A stretch of 64,000 nt of DNA, taken from NCBI GenBank assembly GCA_029265615.1, contig JAJUIB010000006.1, positions 62,001-126,000 of the forward strand. The letters are read 5' to 3'. The notes under the pieces are model-generated. The model made no database searches. It was given only the letters and a program-made list of their open reading frames with translations, and was not told the origin of the DNA. Below, piece after piece: positions 27,886 through 36,906 of the stretch. Both the position numbers and the translations under genes were made by a program. Positions within the stretch are counted from its first letter, which is position 1. Each line of letters starts with the position of its first letter. Source of the DNA: Spirochaetota bacterium. GTDB lineage: Bacteria > Spirochaetota > Spirochaetia > Treponematales > Rectinemataceae.

Positions 27886-28530
27886 ATGAGAAGCCGTGCC
27901 TTTGTCCTTGTCCTCGTCGCCCTCGTCGCTTTTCCCATTCTTGCCTTTTCCGCCCCCGCTTCGGTACGGCCGGGGCTCGGCGTCGTCATAGCGCTCAATC
28001 TCGACGAAAGCTCGGAAACCGCGAGCCTCATCACCAACATCCTCGGCGCCTCGCTTGAAGTCCCCTTCGCCGGAGGTTTCGCCTTCGAACCTGGAGCCGA
28101 TCTGTACTGGGCCTACTACGAACTGAGCGCACGCGGCCGCGCCGTACCAACGGAGGTTTCGGATCGGATGGCCTTTGTGCTCGGCCTTCTCCTCGACTTG
28201 CCCTTCACCTACACGGTGCCGCTCGGCGGGCATTTCCGGCTTGCCTTCGGTCTCGGCCTTGCGCTCAACGCGCGGGTGGGCTTCCTTGCCGACAAAAGTG
28301 TCACAAACGACGAACTTATGGCGATCAATCGCTACTTCTGGGAAGTGGGGCGCTTCGCCATGCCCTCGACCCTCCTCCGCATCGAATACCGCCTCACCGA
28401 GCGATTCGATTTCGGCTTTGCAGCACGTGCCTTGTGGCCGCTCTTCAACCTCTGGACCGCCGAAGAGCTTCCCTTCCTCGATCAGGGCATATTCGGCGGT
28501 AGCCTTGTCATCCGCTACCGCATGCGCTAG
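27886..28530 (+). CDS. Probable small outer-membrane beta-barrel or periplasmic protein
   Basis: A 214-aa protein with a signal peptide ending near AFSA. The mature part is a series of short amphipathic strands with aromatic ends (LYWAYYELSARG, FTYTVPLGGHFRLAFGLGLALNARVGF, IFGGSLVIRYRMR), ending in Arg after an aromatic/basic strand as in spirochaete beta-barrels. No family name recognised. ATG 27886 is preferred to GTG 27880 because AAGGAG is 7 bases before it; TATACT at 27857-27862 may be the -10. Confidence 0.65.
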   Translation: MRSRAFVLVLVALVAFPILAFSAPASVRPGLGVVIALNLDESSETASLITNILGASLEVPFAGGFAFEPGADLYWAYYELSARGRAVPTEVSDRMAFVLGLLLDLPFTYTVPLGGHFRLAFGLGLALNARVGFLADKSVTNDELMAINRYFWEVGRFAMPSTLLRIEYRLTERFDFGFAARALWPLFNLWTAEELPFLDQGIFGGSLVIRYRMR

Positions 28531-28548
28531 ACGCGCCAACTAGGAGGC

Positions 28549-30480
28549 TTAGGCGAGTGGGAAGCGGGCGCGCGCGACAAATCCCGGCGCCGCCCCCTCA
28601 AAAGCGAGCGTGCCATGGAGCTGACGTACAAGGGCGCGGACGATCGACAGCCCCAGCCCTTCCTCGAGGTCAGCGCCGGGCCCCTTCCCTTCGTCCCGGA
28701 CCTCAAGGAGCGCCTCCGCGCCCTCGCGCACAAAGCGCACATATGCCACACCTTTTGTTCCTGGTCCGTAGCCGTGTTCGGCCGCGTTGACAAGCAGTTC
28801 GCGGAGAATAAGTCCGAGCGGCACGGCGGCATCGAGCGAAAGCGGTATCGATTCAACCTCGAGCCGCACCTCGAAGCGAGTGTCCTCAAGCTCGGCGCCG
28901 TCCCGGGCGAGGGACGCGATCGCGGCAAAATAGCCCTCGGTTTCAACATGAAGCGTTTCCGCGGTGTCGGCGGCGACAAGGTAGGCTGCGGCAAGCGCAG
29001 AAACACGCGACTGGGCCTTGGCAAGCGCCGGCCGATCCTCTTGTCTGCCTGAATCCTTTTGGAGCTCGATGAGGCTGTCGATGAACTGGAGGTTGTTTTT
29101 CACGCGATGGTGGAGCTCGTGAAGGAGAAGCTCGCGGTCGTCAAGCGCGCGGCGAAGCTCCGCCTCCGTCCGCTTGCGTTCGGTGATGTCGTGGAGTCGT
29201 GCCTGGACAAGCCGTTCCCCTACCCCGTGGACAAGGCGAAGCCCCGCCTCGACGGTGAATTCGCCGCCGTCCTTGCGGCGGTGAACCCACTCAAAGCGTT
29301 GCTCTTCCCCGGCGAATGCGGCGGCATAGATGGCCCGGGCCTGATCGGGAGCAAGCTTGTCGGGTGGCTGGCAAGGCGGCGAAAGGTCATGGATGCTCTT
29401 GCTGCAAAGCTCCTCGGGGCTCATACCGAAGAGCTCCGCCGCCCGCGCGTTACAGCGGCGAACCCGGGCCTGCCTATCGAGAAGCAGAATACCGTCGGTC
29501 GAGGCGTCGAACAAGGCCTCGTAGCGAAGGTCGGATGCGGCGAGCGCTCGCTCGCGCTCGGCGACCGCCTCGGCGAGCCGCCGTCCCTCCTCCGCGGCGG
29601 CGAGCCGCCTAAGCTCGGCGCGATAGAGCGAAAGCGCACCAAGCACAGCAAGGGCCGCGAGCATGAGCCCCGATGCGAGAACAAAACGCCGCGGCGCATC
29701 GATGCTGCGCATTTCGGCAAGGAGAGACGCCTTCTCATCGTAGCCAACGATAAAAAAAACCTCCGTGCCGAGCCGGAAGGCCCGGCGAGTGACGAGGTCC
29801 CCTTCCCCCGCCGCGGGGAGGGCTCCCTTGGGCGGCCAGAGCACCCGCTCCTCGCCCGAAAGGAGATAGCCACGGCGGCCCTCGACGCGGCCGAGGGGAA
29901 GCACATACTTGGCTATCGCCTTGCCAAACCCCACCGCCGTTCCAAGGAGCCCGCGGAGCTCGCCATCAAGGCGAACGGGCAAATAGAGAAGGAAATACGG
30001 TTCGGGCTCGAATCCGCTTCCGGTGAACACAAGCGGCCCTTCAAAGGCTGTAAGCCGCTCCCATGCCTCCTTCGAGCGCGCATCAAGCTCCGCAGCAACG
30101 GCCTCTGCCTCGGCGCGGCCGTCACGAAAACGGGGAGAGCCCGGCTTTTCGTAAAATGCATAGATTATCGATTCCCGATACGAGGCCCGCTCGCTTGCAA
30201 AAAGCGCAATCATTGACGCCGCCGTGCGGACTCCGCGGAGATATTCAGGGAATGAATAGTTTGCAAGAATGCGGTTTCCCTCGAGAAGACGGACAAAGCC
30301 CTCTTCCATCGCGCTCCGCGCGAGCTCCACCTGGAGCCCTCGGTTCCGGGCGACAAGCTCCATGTGGGCACGCGTCGCCGCCGCATCGGCGACAATCCAG
30401 CTCGCCATGGCGCAGAGGGCGACGAGCCCTCCTACGACGAGATAGCGGACGAACGAAGGCCGAGCGCGCGGAACCCCCAT
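28549..30480 (-). CDS. Membrane sensor histidine kinase (HisKA_2) with extracytoplasmic sensor and PAS
   Basis: A 643-aa protein: TM helix ~12-30, periplasmic region ~35-265, second TM ~268-288, PAS ~308-430 (YEALFDASTDGILLLDRQARV), then the dimerisation box with the phospho-acceptor in ELHHRVKNNLQ (His about 457) and a HATPase domain (ELLVNAAEHGYG, DEGKGPG, GLGLSIV). This is the HisKA_2 / HWE-like class common in sensors that signal to atypical or stand-alone response regulators. No response regulator is adjacent. It converges on the small barrel gene. Confidence 0.9.
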   Translation of the reverse strand: MGVPRARPSFVRYLVVGGLVALCAMASWIVADAAATRAHMELVARNRGLQVELARSAMEEGFVRLLEGNRILANYSFPEYLRGVRTAASMIALFASERASYRESIIYAFYEKPGSPRFRDGRAEAEAVAAELDARSKEAWERLTAFEGPLVFTGSGFEPEPYFLLYLPVRLDGELRGLLGTAVGFGKAIAKYVLPLGRVEGRRGYLLSGEERVLWPPKGALPAAGEGDLVTRRAFRLGTEVFFIVGYDEKASLLAEMRSIDAPRRFVLASGLMLAALAVLGALSLYRAELRRLAAAEEGRRLAEAVAERERALAASDLRYEALFDASTDGILLLDRQARVRRCNARAAELFGMSPEELCSKSIHDLSPPCQPPDKLAPDQARAIYAAAFAGEEQRFEWVHRRKDGGEFTVEAGLRLVHGVGERLVQARLHDITERKRTEAELRRALDDRELLLHELHHRVKNNLQFIDSLIELQKDSGRQEDRPALAKAQSRVSALAAAYLVAADTAETLHVETEGYFAAIASLARDGAELEDTRFEVRLEVESIPLSLDAAVPLGLILRELLVNAAEHGYGPGTKGVAYVRFVREGAEALLEVRDEGKGPGADLEEGLGLSIVRALVRQLHGTLAFEGAAPGFVARARFPLA

Positions 30481-30619
30481 GCTTGAAGGATAGCGGCCCT
30501 GGTCCCGACAATCAAGGATTGGCGCATACCGTTCCCATTCGGCCTCTTCCGCGCTATGCTGTGCACTAACATGGTGCCGAGCCGCAGAAGCGGTTCGGCA
30601 GGATCATGCTGGAGGCTCT

Positions 30620-31411
30620 ATGAGCATGGACACGCGGAGGATCGACCCGGAGGATGTGCTCCTTCTTGCGGCGGATACGGCGCGCGTGGTACTCGAATCG
30701 GGGGGTGAAACCTACCGCGCCGAAGACGCAGCCCAGGCAGTCTGCTCGGCCCTCGGGGGGGCCGAGGCCGAATGCTTCGCGACGCCGACTGGCATCCAGC
30801 TCTCCTTCACAGGATTTGACGGCCGCGTGCATTCGATCGTGCGGCGTGTAAAAAAGCGCTCGATGAACCTTGAACGCCTCTCGCGTGTCAACGACCTTGC
30901 GCGCAGGCTCTACGCGGGCGAGCTCGACTTCGACGGCGCCGCGCGCGAACTCGATCTCACCGAGCGCAGGCCCGGCTATCCCCTCGGCGTCTCGCTCGCC
31001 GCCGCCGCCACGGGAACGGGCTTTTTTACCCTGCTCTTCGGGGGAGGATGGAACGATGCGCTCGTCGCCGCCGCGGTCGGAGCACTTCTTTCGCGCGTCA
31101 CCCGCATCCTCGCGCGCAGGCAGATATCGGACTTTTTTACAAACATCGCAGGTGGCGCCGCGGCCGCCCTCCTCTGCCTCGCCGCCGAGCACCTCGGCCT
31201 CGCCGCGAGCGCAGATACGACCATCATCGGGGTAATTATGCTCCTTGTGCCGGGCGTCGCGATCACGAACGCAATCCGCGACACCATCGCGGGCGACCTT
31301 GTTGCAGGGGTTGCCCGCGGCGCGGACGCATTCATGGCGGCGGCTGCCATCTCCATCGGCTCAGGTGGCGCCTTCGAACTCTGGCGCCGCCTCTTCCCGG
31401 GGACGCTATGA
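30620..31411 (+). CDS. Threonine/serine exporter, N-terminal half (ThrE/YjjP family)
   Basis: A 263-aa protein: cytosolic N-terminal domain (about 1-115, ARVVLESGGETYRAED) followed by five TM helices with VPGVAITNAIRDTIAGDL, the DUF1212/ThrE signature. In split exporters this works with a YjjB-type partner, which is the next gene. ATG 30620 follows GGAGG; the stop overlaps the partner's start (ATGA). Confidence 0.88.
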   Translation: MSMDTRRIDPEDVLLLAADTARVVLESGGETYRAEDAAQAVCSALGGAEAECFATPTGIQLSFTGFDGRVHSIVRRVKKRSMNLERLSRVNDLARRLYAGELDFDGAARELDLTERRPGYPLGVSLAAAATGTGFFTLLFGGGWNDALVAAAVGALLSRVTRILARRQISDFFTNIAGGAAAALLCLAAEHLGLAASADTTIIGVIMLLVPGVAITNAIRDTIAGDLVAGVARGADAFMAAAAISIGSGGAFELWRRLFPGTL

Positions 31412-31875
31412 ACGCCGCACTCGGCCTCGTCTGGGCCGCCGTCGCCACGGCGGGCTTCGCGGTGCTCTTCGAGCTCCACCTCCGCGAGGTGCCGCTTGCC
31501 GCGACGGGGGCCATCCTCGGCTGGGGCGTCTACACGCTTTCTGGCGGCGAAGGCGGCACGGCGGTGGCCTGCTTTGCGGCGGCCGCAGCGGTCGGCGTCT
31601 ACGCCGAACTCCTCGCAGCGCTCCGCCGCCGCCCGGCCGCCGTCTACATCGTCTGCGCCATCATCCCCATCGTGCCGGGTGGCGGCATGTATTACACCAT
31701 GCTCGCCTCGGTGCGCGGCGACCTCGCTAAAAGCCTGGAACTCGGCTTTCGCACACTCCAGGCCGCGGGGGCCATCGCAGCGGGACTCGCCGTTTCAAGC
31801 GCGATAGCGCGCCTCATCTCTCTCGAGCGCCTCGCCCGCCGCCTGGGCGGCAGGCGAGAGAAGCCGCGCATCTAG
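31408..31875 (+). CDS. Threonine/serine exporter, C-terminal half (YjjB family)
   Basis: A 155-aa protein with about four TM helices and the motif IIPIVPGGGMYYTM typical of the YjjB/DUF3815 half of ThrE. The ATG overlaps the preceding stop, so both are translated together. A longer open frame starting at 31048 runs out of frame through the upstream gene and is rejected. Confidence 0.88.
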   Translation: MNAALGLVWAAVATAGFAVLFELHLREVPLAATGAILGWGVYTLSGGEGGTAVACFAAAAAVGVYAELLAALRRRPAAVYIVCAIIPIVPGGGMYYTMLASVRGDLAKSLELGFRTLQAAGAIAAGLAVSSAIARLISLERLARRLGGRREKPRI

Positions 31876-31898
31876 CACGCAAGCGTAGCACGCAAGCG
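31873..31898. repeat. Two tandem 13-bp repeats
   Basis: TAGCACGCAAGCG occurs twice head to tail (31873-31885, 31886-31898), with a partial third copy, overlapping the yjjB-like stop codon and ending before the convergent M16 gene. Confidence 0.7.
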
Positions 31899-31920
31899 TG
31901 GCACGTTCATGCGCCGCGCG

Positions 31921-33432
31921 CTAGCGAGTGCCAAGCCGTGCATACGCGGCGGGATCGACGCCTTCGATCGCATCACGCGAACCGAGCGCGACCCACACAA
32001 GCCGTGAGGATGAAAGGGCCGCGACCGCCGCCTCGACCTCGCGTGCGTTCACGGCCTTTATGCGCGCCTCATCGAGGAGCCAGGAGCGGCAGTCGCCCGT
32101 CGTGACAACCGACTGCGCGATAAGTCCCGCGACGGCAGCATTCGTCTGGAGCTTTTCAAAGTACTCGTTCGCGAACTGCGCCTTGTACACGGGGAGCGCG
32201 TCGGCGATTGGCATACGCGGCATGGTCGCGCGCGGCATGGTCGCGGTCGGCATTGCCACGTCCGATTTTTCAGGATCGACGGAGAGGCAGCGCCCCGCGC
32301 GGAGTTCGTCGAAGGCCTCGTCGATGTAGCGCTTGACCTCGGCACCCTTCGTCGTCTTGTAGATGACGACTGAGCCGTAGTTGGCAAGCGCGCCGCGGAT
32401 GAACGCGTTGGGCGAATACGCAGCTCCGTGCTCATCGCGCACAACATTGAAAAGGAGGTCCGCGAACATCTTCATCGCGATGTTCGCCGCCATGTATCCT
32501 GGGTCCGCAGGAGAGGGGGCTGCGAAATCGCCGCGAAGATAAGCGACGCCTCGGGACTGCGGATGCTCGACCTTGACGAGCCTACCCGCGCCGTCGGCGG
32601 CGAACGCGGGTACCTGCGCAAAAGCCCCGCCTCCGCGCGCCGGAATCGCGCCAATGGTCGGTGAAAGTGCCGCCTTGAGGGCGGTAGGATCGAAATCACC
32701 CACCGCGACGACGAAGAGCGCATCGGCGCCGAATCGTCCGTCATACCAAGCACGCACCGCATCGAGCGTCGCGGCTGAAAGCGAGACCTTGGTCCCTTCC
32801 GGCGAAGCCGCATAGGGGTGGCCTGTGAAAAATTCTGAGTTGACCGCGACCCCTGTCCGCTGCCAGGGATCCTGCTCCTTGGATTTGAGCGCGAGCTTCG
32901 CCTCCGAAAGAACCTGGTCAAAATCGGCCGCCTGAAAGCGGGGGGCCACAAGCGTATCCGCCCAGACGGGCAAGAGCCGTTCGAAATGCTTGTCGAGCGC
33001 AGTGAGCGAATACATCGAAAAATCGAGCTGAGCACTCGGGCCTAGCGCGGCGCTTGTCTCGTCAAGAAGCGCAGTTATCTCCTCGTACGAATAACGCTTC
33101 GATCCGCGCGCCATAGTCTTGAGCGCAAGAAGCTCGTAGCCCGCGGTCTCGGGTGTGGCTGCTGCGGCGCCGCCGCGGATCACAAGCGCAATGTGGCGCA
33201 CCGCGCTCGCGGAGTTCCTCCGCACGACAACGGGAATGCCATTGGGAAGCTCGAAGGTCGAAAGGCTCGCAAGCCCCGCGCGCGCATACTCGGAAAGCTC
33301 TGCGGCGGAGGGAAATCCGCCGCGGACAAGGGGGCCGCCGAGTGTCCCGGTCGCGGGAAGGGAGGCGCATGAGGCAAGGAGGCTAATGATGGCGGCGAAA
33401 ACCGCTCCCAATGCATATTTTCTCGTTCGCAT
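31921..33432 (-). CDS. M16-family lipoprotein, catalytically inactive partner
   Basis: A 503-aa M16 fold protein with a lipobox ending SLLASC (C22). Where M16 peptidases have HxxEH it has GYELLALKTM, so the zinc site is missing. It lies 16 bases downstream of an active M16 gene; such pairs form heterodimers in which the inactive half supplies substrate binding. Residues around 395-405 contain a short repeat (MPRATMPRMP) from tandem 15-base units. Lipid anchoring suggests action at the periplasmic side of a membrane. Confidence 0.85.
   Translation of the reverse strand: MRTRKYALGAVFAAIISLLASCASLPATGTLGGPLVRGGFPSAAELSEYARAGLASLSTFELPNGIPVVVRRNSASAVRHIALVIRGGAAAATPETAGYELLALKTMARGSKRYSYEEITALLDETSAALGPSAQLDFSMYSLTALDKHFERLLPVWADTLVAPRFQAADFDQVLSEAKLALKSKEQDPWQRTGVAVNSEFFTGHPYAASPEGTKVSLSAATLDAVRAWYDGRFGADALFVVAVGDFDPTALKAALSPTIGAIPARGGGAFAQVPAFAADGAGRLVKVEHPQSRGVAYLRGDFAAPSPADPGYMAANIAMKMFADLLFNVVRDEHGAAYSPNAFIRGALANYGSVVIYKTTKGAEVKRYIDEAFDELRAGRCLSVDPEKSDVAMPTATMPRATMPRMPIADALPVYKAQFANEYFEKLQTNAAVAGLIAQSVVTTGDCRSWLLDEARIKAVNAREVEAAVAALSSSRLVWVALGSRDAIEGVDPAAYARLGTR
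32219..32245. repeat. In-frame 15-bp tandem repeat in the M16 lipoprotein gene
   Basis: GGCATGGTCGCG recurs at 32219-32230 and 32234-32245 with 15-base period and degenerate flanking copies, encoding TMPRA-like units. Confidence 0.6.
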
Positions 33433-33448
33433 GACAGTTCTCCTTCAC

Positions 33449-34948
33449 CTAGCGGCGCTGCCACCAGAATGCGTTGTCGGGGCCGACAAACGACCAGTCG
33501 CCATCGACTATCGCTTCTACAATGCCCGGCTCCATCTCGAACTCTGCCGTCGCCATGCGGAAGCCCACGGCGTGCGGCGCATCGAGAAGGTAGCGACGCA
33601 CGAATGAGGCGATGTCGGCGAAGCTCACCGACGAACAGGCGCGCTCGTATCCGAGAAAGTAGTCGGTGTTTGCGACCGCCCACCAGAAGGTTAGGGTGCC
33701 CGCGACAAAGGAGCTTGCAACCTCCGTGGAGAGAAGGTTCTGGTCGATGAGTTTGCCCTTCGCCTTTGCAAGCTCGTCTTTTCCGAAATACGCCTCGGGA
33801 TCGCGCGCGATGAGCTCGAACTCCGCACGGAGCGTGGACTCGAGCGCCGCGACGCGCTCGACGGTAGCGCCGGATTCGCCGAGCGTGAGGAAGGTCGAAA
33901 AGGAGAGCTGGCCGCCGTCGCGAGCGGTGGGATAGCTGAAGTCGATGTACTCTGGATCGTAGAGGCCCGGACCCTTCTCCATGAGCGTCGACTTAAAGCG
34001 ACCGACAGGCGACGAAAGCAAGTAGAGAAGCACGTCGGCGACGTAGGTGTCCTTGGTCTGTCGCATAACGTCGGGACCGCGCCAGCGCAGGTTTACGCCA
34101 ACAAGGCCTTCGTAGTAATCAGGATCGGTGTAGACGAGGCGGACGCCCGAGGGGAAGGCAGCCTGGGGTGGCTCACCCAGCTGCGGCGCGGCTTTGCCCT
34201 TCCAATCGCCAAACCACTTCTCGACGAGGGCGAAGGCCTTAGCCGGAGCCACGTCGCCGCCGATCATTACAGCCGCGTTGCGTGGTATATAGTACTCATC
34301 GCGCATCTTTTCGAGATCGGCGATCGTCGCCTTCTTGATGTTCTCCTCGGGACCGTCGATGTTCTTGCGCCAAGGCGCGACCGTGAACAGACGGGACTCG
34401 ATGGCGTTCTCCATGATCTGGTCGGGATCGGCATGGTAGCCGCGTATCTCGTTGATGACAACATCCTTCTCGTCCTCGAGCTTTGCGGCGTCAAACACGG
34501 GCTTCTTCACTGCCCAGGCCCAGAACTCTATACCCTCCTCAAGCCGATCCGAGGGAACTGTTATATAATAATTGATATATTCAGCTCCCGTGGCGCCGTT
34601 CCAGTTCGGCACCCCCATGCGGTTGAGCGCGGCGGTGAAGGCGGCCTGGTTCGGGTACTTCGCATTGGCGGTAAAAAGCATGTGTTCGTAGAGGTGGAAG
34701 AGGCCAGCGGTCTCAGGCGTCTGGGCGATCGCGCCGCCTCGGAAAACGATGCAGATTGTCGCAAGCGGCACCGAATGGTTCTCCGCCACGAAGACCTCAA
34801 GTCCATTGGCAAGCACGCGGTGGGCCGGCGCGGCCTTTACTCGGGCGGTCGCCCCCTGTCGCGGCGCGGCGGCAAGCGGCGCCGCGGCAAGACAGGCGGC
34901 CGCGATGATGATGGCGAAAAATTTAGCCCGTGGTTGGCGGCGATGCAT
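33449..34948 (-). CDS. M16-family zinc metallopeptidase, active subunit
   Basis: A 499-aa secreted protein with a signal peptide (about 1-28). The inverted zinc motif HLYEH is H85-E88-H89, and the third ligand is likely E167 in VVINEIRG, the right distance away. Typical M16B bi-lobed length. Processes or degrades peptides, probably in the periplasm, with the inactive lipoprotein encoded next. AAGGAGG precedes the ATG and TATACT (34978-34983, minus strand) is a likely -10. Confidence 0.9.
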   Translation of the reverse strand: MHRRQPRAKFFAIIIAAACLAAAPLAAAPRQGATARVKAAPAHRVLANGLEVFVAENHSVPLATICIVFRGGAIAQTPETAGLFHLYEHMLFTANAKYPNQAAFTAALNRMGVPNWNGATGAEYINYYITVPSDRLEEGIEFWAWAVKKPVFDAAKLEDEKDVVINEIRGYHADPDQIMENAIESRLFTVAPWRKNIDGPEENIKKATIADLEKMRDEYYIPRNAAVMIGGDVAPAKAFALVEKWFGDWKGKAAPQLGEPPQAAFPSGVRLVYTDPDYYEGLVGVNLRWRGPDVMRQTKDTYVADVLLYLLSSPVGRFKSTLMEKGPGLYDPEYIDFSYPTARDGGQLSFSTFLTLGESGATVERVAALESTLRAEFELIARDPEAYFGKDELAKAKGKLIDQNLLSTEVASSFVAGTLTFWWAVANTDYFLGYERACSSVSFADIASFVRRYLLDAPHAVGFRMATAEFEMEPGIVEAIVDGDWSFVGPDNAFWWQRR

Positions 34949-35052
34949 GGAACCTCCTTATTTCGCGTAATGTTCGAAGTATACTCCCGCGGCGGCAGGG
35001 AATGGAAGTGCGGATTTTCTAGGAGGCAGTATCGCTAAGGGCTGTGCAAGGC

Positions 35053-35427
35053 CTATGCGCCGCGCGCAAGCGCCTTCTCGATCTCCTCAAGGAGGCGCCG
35101 TTCGTCAAGCGGCTTAAAAAGATATGCGGCGGGCTCGGTGGCGCGGATGCGTGCCTCGTTCGCCGTTTCTGGATAGGCCGTAAGGTAGATGACCGGCGCG
35201 CGGCTCACCATGCGGAGGCGCGCCGCGGCGTCGACACCGTCGATATAGCTCCGCAGCTTGATATCCATCACGATGAGGTCGGGCTTGTGCGCAAGCACCG
35301 CGCCAAGCACCTCGTCACCCGAATCGATTACCGCGGGCACGCGGTGACCCGCCCGCTCGAGCGTCTCCTGGATCGCAAGACCGCATATGCCCTCGTCCTC
35401 GACGACGAGGATTGTTGCCGGAGCCAT
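35053..35427 (-). CDS. Stand-alone response regulator receiver (REC) protein
   Basis: A 124-aa single REC domain: acidic pocket VEDEG, phospho-acceptor Asp in DLIVMDIKL, Thr in YLTAYPE and Lys in LFKPLD. No output domain. It is divergent from a HisKA_2 kinase across 111 bases, so the two probably form a pair that signals by protein contact. Confidence 0.9.
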   Translation of the reverse strand: MAPATILVVEDEGICGLAIQETLERAGHRVPAVIDSGDEVLGAVLAHKPDLIVMDIKLRSYIDGVDAAARLRMVSRAPVIYLTAYPETANEARIRATEPAAYLFKPLDERRLLEEIEKALARGA

Positions 35428-35491
35428 GCGCGCCTCCTTGCCGAAATCCTAACCATGCGAGAACCGGTGGCGAGGCAACTATAAAACACGT

Positions 35492-35520
35492 ATGCCAAGC
35501 CGTTCCAGCAATGATATAAT
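35492..35520 (+). promoter_or_regulatory. Sigma-70 promoter of the kinase at 35539
   Basis: ATGCCA (35492-35497), 17-base spacer and consensus TATAAT (35515-35520), followed by AAAAGGG and the ATG. This AT-rich spot stands out in the region. Confidence 0.65.
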
Positions 35521-35538
35521 GACTTCTGGAAAAGGGCA

Positions 35539-36672
35539 ATGGATACACGGCGCAGACACCGGTGGACGGACGACGAGGCGGAGCGCGGCTTTTCGCCGCT
35601 CGACCGGGCCTTATCGCGCCTCCATGCTTCAGTCTTTAAAAGGCACCCCCTTGCGAGCCTCCTTGCGTCGATCGGCCTCTACGCTGCGGTGGTGCTCGCC
35701 TTCGGCCCTCGCCTCGCCGTCTCGAACAATTACTTCGTCGGCATTCCCGTCATCGTCGCGGCGGTGTCGTATGGGCTTGCAGGCGGCGCCATCGCCGGCG
35801 CGCTCGGCCTCCCCGCGAACCTTCTCCTCTTCGCCGTCCTCGGACGCCCCGACTTTTCCCCTGCAAGCAAACCTATCGCGGAAGCCTTTGGCATCGTGCT
35901 CGGCACCGCACTCGGCTACCTGTCGGATTATTTTCGGAAACTCGAAGCAGAGATAGCGCGCCGTGTCCGGGTCGAGGAGCAGCTCCGCGAGGCGCTCGGC
36001 GAAAAGCAGCTCCTCCTCGAAGAGCTCCACCATCGCGTCAAGAACAACCTCAATGTGATAAAGAGCCTCGTTCAACTGCAAAGAGATAGGGCACGCGATC
36101 CTGAGTTCATCGCCGCGGCCGAGGACCTCATGAGCCGCATCCTCGCGATGGCGACCGTCCATGAAAGCCTCTACGCGAAGACCTTTTCCGGCGCGATCGA
36201 GCCAGAGCCCTATTTTGCCTCGCTTCTCGCAAGTCTCGCCCAGGCGCGAGGCGGCGGTGTCGAGCTCTCGTCCTCGGTCGACGCAGGCGGGCTCCTCCTC
36301 CCCGTGGATGCGGCGGTGCCACTCGCCCTCGTCGTGAATGAAGCGGTGACCAATGCCTTCAAACATGCATTCGAGGGGCTCGAAGACCGGCGGATCAGGC
36401 TGACGCTCGGCCACGCGGATGGCGCCTGCGTTCTCGTCATCGAGGATAACGGCCGGGGCGGCGCCTCGAAGGGTCCGGCCGGACTCGGTACGCGCATCGT
36501 CCGCGCGCTTGCCGTCCAGCTTGGCGGCACTTATTCCTACGGACCCGCCCGCGAGCTTGCAAGCGGCGATCCAGGGCGACCCGGCACGCGCATCGAGCTC
36601 CGCTTCCCCTGCCTTGGCAAAAGGCTGGATCCAGACGCCTTGGACGAAGAGACGCCTTGCGGAAAAGTCTGA
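35539..36672 (+). CDS. Membrane histidine kinase (HisKA_2)
   Basis: A 377-aa protein with three to four N-terminal TM helices (about 40-140), a short linker coil, the box LLEELHHRVKNNLNVIKSL (phospho-acceptor His about 164) and a HATPase domain (NEAVTNAFKHAFEG, EDNGRGG, GLGTRIV). There is no periplasmic sensor domain, so the signal may come from the membrane or from inside. Likely partner is the divergent REC protein. Confidence 0.88.
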   Translation: MDTRRRHRWTDDEAERGFSPLDRALSRLHASVFKRHPLASLLASIGLYAAVVLAFGPRLAVSNNYFVGIPVIVAAVSYGLAGGAIAGALGLPANLLLFAVLGRPDFSPASKPIAEAFGIVLGTALGYLSDYFRKLEAEIARRVRVEEQLREALGEKQLLLEELHHRVKNNLNVIKSLVQLQRDRARDPEFIAAAEDLMSRILAMATVHESLYAKTFSGAIEPEPYFASLLASLAQARGGGVELSSSVDAGGLLLPVDAAVPLALVVNEAVTNAFKHAFEGLEDRRIRLTLGHADGACVLVIEDNGRGGASKGPAGLGTRIVRALAVQLGGTYSYGPARELASGDPGRPGTRIELRFPCLGKRLDPDALDEETPCGKV

Positions 36673-36732
36673 GTAATCGTACAATGAGTCTAACATCGCG
36701 CGTCGCTCGCGATAAACAACCGCTGGTTAGTA

Positions 36733-36876
36733 TCCTCGGGCTTTAGTCGGAGGAAGCCCGGCTCGTTGTGAGCGTCACAGTCTTCGTGTGTCGTGGCGTC
36801 AAAACCGCGGTTAAATCACCTGCAGGAACCAAACGACCCGTACGCGCCCTTGTGGGCGCGCGCGCCACAAGGGCGC
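36733..36876 (+). promoter_or_regulatory. Structured leader of the yjjI-yjjW operon
   Basis: The 234-base gap before yjjI holds several helices: CGGGCTT/AAGCCCG (36737-36760), which competes with TCCTC/GAGGA (36733-36754); an inverted repeat TGTGA-GCG-TCACA (36767-36779); and a perfect 12-bp stem GCGCCCTTGTGG/CCACAAGGGCGC (36844-36876) with a 9-base loop, 30 bases before the ATG. No known riboswitch motif is recognised. Confidence 0.45.
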
Positions 36877-36906
36877 GGCAACGCTTGCTTCCCCAAGGAG
36901 CGACGC

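Noticed and set aside
31048-31407. Longer N-terminus for the YjjB-like gene
   Set aside because: The extension is Arg/Pro-rich text read out of frame through the ThrE N-terminal half; the ATG at 31408 overlapping the stop is the natural start.
36767-36779. CRP or Rex operator before yjjI
   Set aside because: TGTGA-GCG-TCACA has the half-sites but a 3-base centre instead of the 6 needed by CRP or Rex, so it is kept only as an inverted repeat.
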